A stretch of 64,000 bases of DNA, from contig NZ_JASCIQ010000017.1 in NCBI RefSeq assembly GCF_029968035.1, forward strand, positions 92,256 through 156,255, written 5' to 3'. Shown here piece by piece: positions 1-7,086 of the stretch. Under the pieces are notes generated by a model that was given only the letters and a program-made list of their open reading frames with translations, was not told the origin of the DNA and did not search any database. Position 1 is the stretch's first letter, and the number at the start of each line of letters is the position of its first letter. The position numbers and the translations under genes were made by a program. This DNA is from Streptomyces cavernicola. GTDB taxonomy: Bacteria > Actinomycetota > Actinomycetes > Streptomycetales > Streptomycetaceae.

Positions 1-906
1 AGCGAGGTGATGAAGTCCCTCTCCCCACGCGGAAACGACCAGCTGACACGCTTCCTGCAGACGACCGCGGGCGAACTCCTCGACAAGGCCGTGGCGGAGG
101 GCAGCCCGGCCGACCTCTGGAGCGACTACGCATCCCCGCTCTCCACCCGGTTGATGGTGGAGATCCTCGGCCTGTCCGACGCCGACGACGCGCGGCTCGC
201 CAGATGCTCCGACGTAGCGATGGGCACCAGCGCATACACCCCCGATGAAGCGGCCCGCAACTGGGACGAGCTGCGCGCCGTCATGGCCACGGCGCTGCGC
301 CCGGACCGCACGGCCGCCGGGCTGCTGCCCCGCCTTGCGGCGCTGCGCGAGGACCGTCCGCAGGACGGCCTGACGGAGGCTCAACTCTGCGATGTGGGCT
401 GCAATTTGATGGTCGCCGGCTACGAGAGCCTCGCCGCCTTCCTGGGCCACGCCATCATGCTCCTGGCGCGTGACCCGGAGGCGACGGCGCGGCTTCGCGA
501 GACGCCCGCACTCATGCCGCAGGCCATCGAGGAGCTGTACCGCCGCAACCTCTCGATCGGTGACGCCCTGCCCCGCCTGGCGACCGCCGACGTGCAGCTC
601 GGCGACACCCTGGTGGCAGCCGGTTCCCTCGTACTGGTCTGTGTCGAGGGCGCCAACCACGACCCCGCCGTCTTCCCCGACGCCGAGCGCCTGGACCTCG
701 ACCGCGCCGCCAACCCCCACCTGACCTTCGGCGGCGGCCGCCACTACTGCCCGGCCACCAGCCTCAGCCGCCTGCATGCCCACATCGGCCTGGAGACCCT
801 GCTGACCCGGCTGCCGAAACTCGTAATGGCCTGCCCCGCACGGGAGTTGATCTGGAGCTGGGGCATGATCAAGCGCCTCCCGAAGGCCCTCCCGGTGGAA
901 CTCTGA
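1..906 (+). CDS. Cytochrome P450, 5' end outside the window
   Basis: A heme-thiolate monooxygenase that would oxidise a small-molecule substrate with electrons from a ferredoxin partner. The frame is open from base 1, so the N-terminal part (B/C helices) lies outside the window; about 300 residues are visible. The I-helix reads AGYES, where the family has AGxxT/S. An ExxR (E-L-Y-R) follows, and the heme loop FGGGRHYC provides the axial cysteine. The gene ends 71 bp before a SAM methyltransferase on the same strand, so the two probably form one tailoring unit. The substrate cannot be inferred. Family assignment is firm and specific function is unknown. Confidence 0.93.
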   Translation, partial: SEVMKSLSPRGNDQLTRFLQTTAGELLDKAVAEGSPADLWSDYASPLSTRLMVEILGLSDADDARLARCSDVAMGTSAYTPDEAARNWDELRAVMATALRPDRTAAGLLPRLAALREDRPQDGLTEAQLCDVGCNLMVAGYESLAAFLGHAIMLLARDPEATARLRETPALMPQAIEELYRRNLSIGDALPRLATADVQLGDTLVAAGSLVLVCVEGANHDPAVFPDAERLDLDRAANPHLTFGGGRHYCPATSLSRLHAHIGLETLLTRLPKLVMACPARELIWSWGMIKRLPKALPVEL

Positions 907-977
907 CCCCCAGCAACCCCGGCGACCCTCAGCCCGCGACCGGAATCCGCCGCCCCACCCCGAGGAGACGCAACCCC

Positions 978-1646
978 ATGGCCGCGCCCGCTCCCGCACC
1001 CCTCCCTCCGCACGACATCAGCCCCGAAGCCGTCTTCGACCGCATCGGCGAGCGCTACGACCACGCTTTCGCCCACAACCAGGGTCAACTCGACGCCTGC
1101 GCCGCGCTCATCGCCCGTCTCGCGCCCGGCGCCCGCGTCCTGGACGTCGGCTCCGGCACCGGCAGGCCCACGGCGGAGCAGCTCACCGCGGCCGGCCTGG
1201 ACGTCACCGGCATCGACGTCTCCGGCGTCATGGTCGACCTCGCCGCCCGCCAGGTCCCCGGCGCCACCTTCCGCCAACGCGACCTGTTCGCCCTGTCCCC
1301 CCAACAGGCCGCGGAACTCGGGGAGTTCGACGCCGCCACCACACACTTCAGCCTCCTCGGCGAGCCCGAACGCGTCCTCACAGGACTACGGAAGACCCGC
1401 GACCTGCTCCGCCCCGGCGGCCTCCTCTCCTTCGCAGGCGTCCAGCACCTCGAATCCGACGGCGACGCCCCCGTCCCCTTCTTCGACTTCTCGTACGTCC
1501 CGTCGCCCTGCACCGCCGACTCCCTCACCGCCCTCGTCCAAGCGGCGGGCTTCACCGTCCACTCCCTCACCTCCGCCCACCACACCCCACCCACCGACGC
1601 GGTCTCCGCCCGCACCCACCTCTTCGCCCTGGCACAACGCAGCTGA
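978..1646 (+). CDS. Class I SAM-dependent methyltransferase
   Basis: A small soluble methyltransferase of 222 residues. Motif I, VLDVGSGTG, is at about residues 54-62, followed by the acidic ribose-binding stretch (GIDVSGVMV) and a family-typical FSLL region. The ATG at 978 is preceded by GAGGAG at 962-967, a well placed ribosome site. It follows the P450 gene on the same strand with a short gap, suggesting cotranscription and action on the same metabolite. Whether it methylates O, N or C is not readable from the sequence. Confidence 0.88.
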   Translation: MAAPAPAPLPPHDISPEAVFDRIGERYDHAFAHNQGQLDACAALIARLAPGARVLDVGSGTGRPTAEQLTAAGLDVTGIDVSGVMVDLAARQVPGATFRQRDLFALSPQQAAELGEFDAATTHFSLLGEPERVLTGLRKTRDLLRPGGLLSFAGVQHLESDGDAPVPFFDFSYVPSPCTADSLTALVQAAGFTVHSLTSAHHTPPTDAVSARTHLFALAQRS

Positions 1647-1655
1647 CCGCGGGCT

Positions 1656-1672
1656 GCCCGCGCCGCGCGGGC
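1656..1672. terminator. Possible short hairpin between convergent genes
   Basis: GCCCGCG and CGCGGGC flank a CCG loop immediately after the methyltransferase stop and before the end of the convergent ArsR gene. The stem is short and there is no T-run. A related copy of the surrounding sequence repeats about 30 bp later. Confidence 0.35.
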
Positions 1673-1700
1673 TCGGGCGAGCAGCCTGCGCCGCGCGGGC

Positions 1701-2033
1701 TCAGGCGGACGGGAGGGCGGGCTCGGTCTGCTCGACCCCGTTGAGGACGGAGTCGAGCAGGCCGGGGAAGCGGGTGTCGAGTTCCTCGCGGCGCAGGGTG
1801 TTGACGCGGGAGTTGCCCGGGGCGGTCTCCTGGCGGATGATCCCGGCCTCGCGCAGCACCTTGAAGTGCGCGGACAGGGTCGACTTGCTCAGGTTGATGC
1901 CGAAGGTCCCGCACGGCTTGCCACCGGCCTCTACGAGAGTCCGCACGATCTGCATCCGGGCCGGTTCGGCCAGCGCGTGGAGCACCGCATAGATGTTGAT
2001 GTCTTCGGCACGGGGGTGCTGGAGCGGCTTCAC
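1701..2033 (-). CDS. ArsR-family winged-helix regulator
   Basis: A 110-residue helix-turn-helix repressor-type protein. Start of the winged helix is the ALAEPARMQIVRTL segment; the recognition helix region is LSKSTLSAHFKVLREAGII, typical of ArsR/SmtB proteins. The GTG start at 2033 is chosen because GGGAG lies 9 bases upstream; the frame extends further to 2144 but would then run through the operator region. No metal-binding Cys pair of the ArsR type is evident, so this is likely a non-metal or drug/metabolite sensor. It is divergent from an EamA exporter, and the shared intergenic region holds two identical-pattern inverted repeats, so it probably represses itself and the exporter. Confidence 0.85.
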   Translation of the reverse strand: MKPLQHPRAEDINIYAVLHALAEPARMQIVRTLVEAGGKPCGTFGINLSKSTLSAHFKVLREAGIIRQETAPGNSRVNTLRREELDTRFPGLLDSVLNGVEQTEPALPSA

Positions 2034-2061
2034 GGCACTGTTCTCCCAGATCAGAACGATG

Positions 2062-2081
2062 TGTTCGTGAGTTGGCGAACA
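2062..2081. promoter_or_regulatory. ArsR-type operator, copy 1
   Basis: TGTTCG-N8-CGAACA inverted repeat, 28 bp upstream of the regulator GTG. It matches a second copy at 2124-2143 in arm sequence and spacer length. The inner part, GTTGGCGAACACCTG at 2071-2085, is also the exact reverse complement of 2120-2134. Confidence 0.65.
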
Positions 2082-2123
2082 CCTGTTGACCGGCTCTCGG
2101 TCATGCGCATACGTTAACCCAGG

Positions 2124-2143
2124 TGTTCGCCAACAAGCGAACA
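2124..2143. promoter_or_regulatory. ArsR-type operator, copy 2
   Basis: Second TGTTCG-N8-CGAACA inverted repeat, 62 bp from the first and 45 bp before the exporter start. A single regulator dimer species could bind both copies and control both divergent promoters. Confidence 0.65.
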
Positions 2144-2188
2144 CTGGAACTGGCGAATCTGCGCCACCCGCACCACTGGGAGACCCAC

Positions 2189-3163
2189 ATGGCCGAGATG
2201 AAGACCGCCGCCGCAGCTGCCGGGGGACTGGCCACCGCCCTCGCGTTCGGCGGCATGTTCACCGTCGCCAAGTCCGCCTTCGGCCACGTGGACCCCTTCC
2301 ACCTCACTCTGGCCCGCTTCGCCCTCGGGTCCGCGATCTTCGTGATCGCCCTGCTGGCCGTCGAAGGCCGCGCGGCGCTGCGCACCGACGGGAAGTTCCT
2401 CAAGCTCTGGGGGCTCGGCTCGCTCGGCTTCGCCGCCTTCAACCTCCTCACCTACGTCGGCCTGCAGTCCACCCCGGCCCCCACCGCCTCCCTGATCATG
2501 GCCGCGATGCCCGCCATCACCGTCATCGTGATGTGGGCCCGCACCAAGAAGCGCCCCACCGGCATCACCCTGGGCCTGGTCCTGCTCGCCCTGACCGGCG
2601 TGGCCATGGTCCTGGGCGACGGCAACCCGCTCGTCGTGTTCACCGGCGGCATAGGTGCGGGCGGGCTCTGCATCCTGACCGGAGTGATCGGCTGGGTCAT
2701 CTACACCACCAGCGCCGCCGGCTTCCCGGCCTTCTCGGTCTTGCGCTACACCGCCGTCACCAGCGTCCTCGGCACCCTCACCATCGCGATCGTCACGCTC
2801 ACCGCCGGTGCCCTCGGCGCCATCCCCACCCCCGGCATCGCCGACTACACCGCCAGCTGGTGGCAGATCCTCTACATGGCCGTCCCCGCCACAGCCGTCG
2901 CGATCCTCGCCTTCAACCACGCCACCCGCACCCTCGGACCCGCCAACGGCGTCCTGTTCATCAACCTCGTCCCCCTCACCGCCTTCGCCGTCGAAGCCGT
3001 CCGCGGCCACCGGCCCACCACCGCCGAACTCGCCGGCGCCGCCCTCACCCTCACCGCCGTCATCGCCAACAACCTCTACGGCCGCCGCACCGCCAAGCAC
3101 ACCGTCACCGCAGCACCGACCCCCACGGCCGACACCAAACAACCCCTCACCACCGCCGCCTGA
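2189..3163 (+). CDS. EamA/DMT-family membrane transporter
   Basis: An inner-membrane exporter of the drug/metabolite transporter superfamily, 324 residues, with about ten hydrophobic segments arranged as two EamA repeats. The first repeat opens with AGGLATALAFGGMFTVAKS and the second ends in the AALTLTAVIANNLYG region. The ATG at 2189 is preceded by GGGAG; the longer frame from 2123 would start inside the operator and is not used. It is divergent from an ArsR-type regulator with paired operators, so expression is probably induced by the transported compound. The substrate is unknown. Confidence 0.88.
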   Translation: MAEMKTAAAAAGGLATALAFGGMFTVAKSAFGHVDPFHLTLARFALGSAIFVIALLAVEGRAALRTDGKFLKLWGLGSLGFAAFNLLTYVGLQSTPAPTASLIMAAMPAITVIVMWARTKKRPTGITLGLVLLALTGVAMVLGDGNPLVVFTGGIGAGGLCILTGVIGWVIYTTSAAGFPAFSVLRYTAVTSVLGTLTIAIVTLTAGALGAIPTPGIADYTASWWQILYMAVPATAVAILAFNHATRTLGPANGVLFINLVPLTAFAVEAVRGHRPTTAELAGAALTLTAVIANNLYGRRTAKHTVTAAPTPTADTKQPLTTAA

Positions 3164-3408
3164 CGACCAGAACCCCCACTGCATCCGAGCCACCCACGAA
3201 CCACGCCTGTCAGGGACGCTAACCAGGAAGCCCGGAAACAGCTCCGCCGTCACCGGACCCAGCGCACTCGACGAACTCACCGCCCAGCCCCAGGCGTTGA
3301 CCATCTGAGGAACCGAGCTCTACGCGAAGCTCGGCCTCCGCCGTGCCGGCGTTCGTACCGATCCAGAGCAACGCATACTCATGGAGCCTCAATGGCCCGA
3401 GAGTTGTG

Positions 3409-4289
3409 ATGGATACCGCCCCGCACGACAGTGCCGGCTCACGTCACATTCGCGTACTGCATCGTGACGACAGGTTCCGCGACGACGCACAGGACGCCCT
3501 CGGTGCGCTGATCGCAGAAGCGTCTCAGTATGCCGCCGAGGGGCTTGCCATGCACGCCGTGCAGGCCGGTCGTTTCGGTGAACTCCTCGATGGCGGCGCT
3601 GTGTTGGCCAACTTGCCTGCCGCCGCTTTTCTCGATGCCGCGGCTTGCGCCTGGGTGGTGGAAGCACCTGGTTCGACCGCCGCAGCCGATGCGGTGCACC
3701 TACGGATGTACGGATGTACGGAGTTCGGCCGGAGAACCAAGCGGAATGGGCAGCCTGGCTGCGCCTCATGGCCATGGCCCGTGCGGAGCATCAACTCTGC
3801 GCAGGAATCGACGACTCCGGCATCCGTGCCCCTGGCGGCACCGAGGTTGTCGCCCGTGGTCGAACGCAGCGGCTAAGGCAGTGTCTTGATTCGTTCGGCA
3901 TCGTTGTGTCAGCCATGGAGGCGGTTGTTCAGCGGGAGCCTGAGTGTGGTCGGGCGATTGTTGTCGCCGACGTCCACGGCGTGATCACGCAGTGGAACGG
4001 GGGGTGTCAGAGACTGTTCGGGTACCCCGCTGCGCAGGCTGTCGGCAGCACCTTGGATCTGATCGTGCCCGAGCATCTGCGTGAGACACACTGGGCAGGG
4101 TTCCACCGGGCTATGCGAGAACCCCAGGTAAAGGATCTTGCAGCTGACCTGCCGGTGTTGTGCGCGGACGGTGAGGTGCGCAGCTTCGCCGGGCGGTTGC
4201 TGGTGCTCAGCGACGGCCTGGGCGTCGCGTTCGGCGCCGTGGCGATCTATACCGACCAGGGAACCACGGGCGTAACGCCGTTCGGGTAG
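3409..4289 (+). pseudogene. PAS-domain protein split by an 8-bp tandem duplication
   Basis: Two overlapping frames encode halves of one protein. The first half runs in frame from ATG 3409 to LRMYG near 3708 and then reads out of register. The second half continues in another frame with VRPENQAEW and ends at 4289. Removing one of the two copies of TACGGATG at 3701-3716 restores a single continuous reading frame of about 290 residues. The C-terminal 120 residues form a PAS-like sensor fold (VADVHGVITQWNGGCQRLFGY, then DLIVPEHLRETHWAGF). The N-terminal part is not recognised. The gene is either inactivated by slipped replication or phase-variable; a sequencing error is possible but an exact 8-bp duplication makes it less likely. 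Confidence 0.7.
3701..3716 (+). repeat. 8-bp tandem duplication TACGGATG x2
   Basis: TACGGATG occurs twice in tandem, followed by a partial third copy TACGG. The insertion of 8 bases shifts the reading frame of the PAS gene by two bases. Confidence 0.9.
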
Positions 4290-4298
4290 AGCGTCACC

Positions 4299-4640
4299 TC
4301 AGTTGGTGGAGCGGCGGTAGCAGATGAGGGTGCCGGCGATGCCGACGTAGGCCAGGAAGTGCTCGGCCTTGCGCTCGTGTCGGCGGTGTAACCGGCGGCA
4401 GCCGTTGAGCCAAGACATCGTTCGACCCGAGCTTGCCGCGATCGGTCGGATTCGGTCCGGTCAGCGGCCCGTTTGACCGCGCGGATACTGACCGAGTCGA
4501 TGGCATACCGCGACCAGTTCAGTTCCCCGTTCGCACCGAGTCGGTCCAGCACCGCGCGGTGCAGTTCGGCCCACACCCGGGCTGCGGATCTGCTGCTGGG
4601 CCACACAACTGATGCGGGTGCGGCGGTTCGGAAGGTATGT
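4299..4640 (-). pseudogene. IS5-like transposase remnant with internal deletion
   Basis: On the minus strand an N-proximal fragment reads VWAELHRAVLDRL and then a stretch with the first catalytic Asp (AIDSVSIRAVK). After a frameshift it continues GPLTGPNPTDRGKLGS. This is joined directly to the C-terminal fragment TMSWLNGCRRLHRRHERKA, which ends LICYRRSTN and a stop at 4299. The part carrying the second Asp and the catalytic Glu is missing, so it is inactive. The junction lies at a TCGA/TCGAAC sequence compatible with a short-homology deletion. The N-terminus and the terminal inverted repeats were not found. It lies between the broken PAS gene and the nuclease gene and marks an unstable segment. 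Confidence 0.75.
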
Positions 4641-4737
4641 CCACGTGTCCTGCGTATATGGGCCACTCGGCTCTTGTCGCGCCGACCGCGCCTGCGTGTA
4701 CTGAAAGGCGATATACCTACGCTTTGGGTGGCACGAC

Positions 4738-5835
4738 ATGGGCTCTTCACCCGATCCCGGAGCTTGGCGCCGCAACACTCCGCGGCCCGCGTCTTCGCGC
4801 GCTCTTCGACGGCCGCCCGGCTCGGACGGCCCGCGGCCTCCGCGCCGGGGGCGGTTCCGGCGTGCGGGGGGCGGCGGCCGCGGGCCTCGCTGGCGGACCG
4901 TTCTGATCGTCCTCGTCGCCTGCTTCGTCGCCCTGGTCGGCCTGGGGATCGGCTTGTCCGGCAACCCCGAGGACGCGTCCGCGCCCGCCTCCTCCCCGCC
5001 GGCCACGACGTCCACGCCGCCCACCTCGCCCACCCCGCCCACCCCGCCCTCCGACTCCGACCGGCAGCGCGGCACGCCGGCCACCCCGCCCTCCCGCCCC
5101 GCCGACCCCGGCCCGCGGCGAAGCGATCCCGACGCTCCTGCTCCGCGCCCGGAGGCCACCGTCGTACGCATCGTCGACGGGGACACGCTCGACGTACGGG
5201 GCGACGGCGACGTGCTGCCTGCCGGTGAGGTGGCGCGGGTGCGTCTGCTGGCGATCGACGCGCCGGAGAAGGGCACCTGTTTCGCCGAGCGGGCCACCGC
5301 GCGACTGGCGGAGCTGCTGCCCCCGGGGTCGGCCCTGCGATACGAGCGTGACGTCGACCTGAAAGACCCCTATGACCGCTACCTGCTCTACCTCTTCAAC
5401 GAGCAGGGCGTGTTCGTGAACGCGTCCCTGGTGGAAAGCGGTCACGCCAAGGCGAAGCTGTACCCGCCGAACGACGCCCGGTGGCCGGAGATCAGCCGCG
5501 ACGGCGAGCAAGCCGAGACCACCGCGACCGGTCTCTGGGCGGCCTGCCCCGAGCCGAACCCTCCGGACGAGCCGAACCCTCCGGACGAGCCGAACCCTCC
5601 GGACGAGCCGAGCCCTCCGGTCACCCCGAACCCTCCGGTCAAGCCGGAGCCCGAACCGGAACCGGTCGCGCCAGATCCCCCGGACGCGGACAACCCGGCC
5701 GGTCTCCCGCCAGGCCCGCCCGCCGGCGCGCCGGATGTGGACTGCCGTGACGTACCCAACCCCGTGTGGGTCGGCTCCGACGATCCCCACCGGCTCGACG
5801 CCGACGGTGACGGCATCGGTTGCGACAGCGGCTGA
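4738..5835 (+). CDS. Membrane-anchored thermonuclease (SNase-like) with Excalibur-type tail
   Basis: Order of parts in 365 residues: Arg/Pro-rich cytoplasmic N-terminus, one transmembrane segment (about residues 54-76, TVLIVLVACFVALVGLGIG), a Ser/Pro/Thr linker, a staphylococcal-nuclease domain (about 140-265), a Pro-rich repeat, and a C-terminal Excalibur-like calcium-binding motif (LDADGDGIGCD preceded by DCRDV). The nuclease core shows RIVDGDTLDV, VRLLAIDAPE and the DPYDRYLLY strand, carrying the expected Asp and Arg residues. It probably degrades nucleic acid outside the membrane in a calcium-dependent manner. The repeats EPNPPD likely span the cell wall. The ATG at 4738 lacks a strong ribosome site, so the start is less certain. 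Confidence 0.88.
   Translation: MGSSPDPGAWRRNTPRPASSRALRRPPGSDGPRPPRRGRFRRAGGGGRGPRWRTVLIVLVACFVALVGLGIGLSGNPEDASAPASSPPATTSTPPTSPTPPTPPSDSDRQRGTPATPPSRPADPGPRRSDPDAPAPRPEATVVRIVDGDTLDVRGDGDVLPAGEVARVRLLAIDAPEKGTCFAERATARLAELLPPGSALRYERDVDLKDPYDRYLLYLFNEQGVFVNASLVESGHAKAKLYPPNDARWPEISRDGEQAETTATGLWAACPEPNPPDEPNPPDEPNPPDEPSPPVTPNPPVKPEPEPEPVAPDPPDADNPAGLPPGPPAGAPDVDCRDVPNPVWVGSDDPHRLDADGDGIGCDSG
5551..5622 (+). repeat. 18-bp in-frame tandem repeat encoding EPNPPD
   Basis: The unit GAGCCGAACCCTCCGGAC occurs three times exactly, with a diverged fourth copy (EPSPPV). It lies inside the thermonuclease gene and keeps frame, so copy number can vary without breaking the protein. Confidence 0.85.
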
Positions 5836-6015
5836 CTCTGCGCGGCCTTCGGGCAGGGCGCCCCGGTCCCGGGCACCATGAACGGGACGTCAGTACGGCG
5901 CAGTTGAGGCCCGGCGAGCAGCCCCGTCGCCTCGGACGTCATCGACAGCGACACCGAAGTGAGAGTCCTGCGCCGCCCGTTGCTGCCGCGTCGGTCTCCT
6001 CTGCATGATCGAGCG

Positions 6016-6220
6016 GTGTTGGTCGAAGTGGTGCAGGTGGCAAAGTCTCCCGGAGGCCGGTGGCTGGCCGATGTCCGGACCTCGTTCGGTCACGCCGCGG
6101 TCCGCTGGTACGAGCATCTTGCTGGACCTTGCTGATCCGCTGCCCGGTGATGTCGATGTCACGTGGGTCGAGCTCTTTGTCGACCGGGAGAAGGTCGGTC
6201 TCTACCCCTATGCGCTTTGA
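6016..6220 (+). pseudogene. Possible frameshifted small hypothetical gene
   Basis: One frame from GTG 6016 reads VLVEVVQVAKSPGG and then RWLADVRTSFGHAAVRWYEHL before a stop near 6128. A second frame continues with DPLPGDVDVTWVELFVDREK and ends at 6220. Both stretches have protein-like composition and join near 6125 with a one-base shift. No family is recognised. It could be a relic or chance. Confidence 0.25.
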
Positions 6221-6237
6221 GCAGGTTCTGTGTCGTG

Positions 6238-6285
6238 GCGGGCGGCTGCGCGGGCGGCTGCGCGGGCGGCTGCGCGGGCGGCTGC
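6238..6285. repeat. 12-bp tandem repeat GCGGGCGGCTGC x4
   Basis: Four exact copies in tandem, then decayed copies to about 6300. It lies 50 bp downstream of the stop of the reductase gene on the other strand and may be replication slippage or part of a structured transcript end. Confidence 0.85.
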
Positions 6286-6334
6286 GCGGACGGCCGCGCG
6301 CGGCTCGGCTCGGGTCGGCCCGGCTCCGCTCGGC

Positions 6335-6925
6335 TCAGTGAGTGGCTCGGCGTACCCGATAGCGCAGGTGAAGCACCCGGTTGCCCTGAAGCACCGCGTC
6401 AGGACCCTCCAGCAGGTGCTGCGCGTGGACCGATCCGAAGTAGCGCTTGCCGGACCCGAACACGACGGGTACGACGTCCATGCGCACCTCGTCGATGAGG
6501 CCCGCGGCAAGCACCTGGCCACCGACGTCGCCGGCGGCGACCTCGACCAGGCGGTCTCCCGCAAGCTCCTGCGCCTTGGCCACGGCTGCCTCGACGCCGT
6601 TGACGAAGTGGAACGGCGCCCCGGGGTCCCAGCCCTCGGGCGCCGGCCGGTGCGTCACGACGACCACGTGGTCGATCCCGCCCGGCGGCTGCCCGTCCCA
6701 GCCGTCCGTCAGGTCGAAGACATGGCGGCCGACGACCGTGACTCCGATCTGGTCCCAGTACGGCCGGGTGTAGTCGTAGGACGTCTGCGACACCTTCAGC
6801 ACGCCGCTCTCGTCCAACGGGACGTCACCGCTGGACAGCCAGTCGAACAGCGGTCCGGGCTGGTCGTTCTCGTCCGCGACGAAGCCGTCCACCGACACCG
6901 AGCTGTACATGACCACCTTGCCCAC
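6335..6925 (-). CDS. Dihydrofolate reductase / RibD C-terminal-like protein
   Basis: A 196-residue reductase-fold protein. It begins GKVVMYSSVSVDGFVA, the usual opening of actinobacterial RibD_C/DHFR-like proteins, and later shows TVVGRHVFDLTDGW and VEVAAGDVGGQVLAAGLIDE, which match the NADPH-binding and helix regions. The GTG at 6925 is chosen because GAGGAG lies 6 bases upstream. Such proteins are common, mostly of unknown substrate; a folate or pteridine role is not implied. It stands alone, convergent with the region after the nuclease gene. Confidence 0.85.
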   Translation of the reverse strand: MGKVVMYSSVSVDGFVADENDQPGPLFDWLSSGDVPLDESGVLKVSQTSYDYTRPYWDQIGVTVVGRHVFDLTDGWDGQPPGGIDHVVVVTHRPAPEGWDPGAPFHFVNGVEAAVAKAQELAGDRLVEVAAGDVGGQVLAAGLIDEVRMDVVPVVFGSGKRYFGSVHAQHLLEGPDAVLQGNRVLHLRYRVRRATH

Positions 6926-7007
6926 GGGGCTCTCCTCTGCTTCGGGGCGCCCCAAATTAGCGTGTCGTGAGCTGTCGCTCCGGTAAGAGACGCGGGCCGT
7001 GGAACGG

Positions 7008-7052
7008 GGGCGGGGCCCCGGCGACAGTCGTCCTGTCGCCGGGGCCCCGCCC
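7008..7052. terminator. Strong hairpin after the HAD phosphatase gene
   Basis: A perfect 20-bp stem (7008-7027 against 7033-7052) with a 5-base loop, 35 bp beyond the phosphatase stop on the minus strand. There is no T-run, as is usual in Streptomyces. Confidence 0.8.
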
Positions 7053-7086
7053 TCCGCACGGTCACCCGACCGGTGCAGACAACACG

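Larger units (their letters stand above)
5836..6334. other. Intergenic stretch with a possible gene relic and a 12-bp repeat
   Basis: About 500 bp between the nuclease gene and the convergent reductase gene. No intact gene is convincing. It holds a possible frameshifted small gene (6016-6220) and a GC-rich tandem repeat (6238-6285) followed by degenerate CGGCTCGG copies. Confidence 0.5.

Noticed and set aside
2114..3304. Minus-strand frame opposite the EamA exporter
   Set aside because: Gly/Glu/Asp-rich shadow of the exporter with no protein-like pattern.
4461..5297. Minus-strand frame crossing the IS5 remnant and the nuclease gene
   Set aside because: Only a short part matches transposase; the rest is Arg/Ser/Pro-rich shadow of the nuclease gene.
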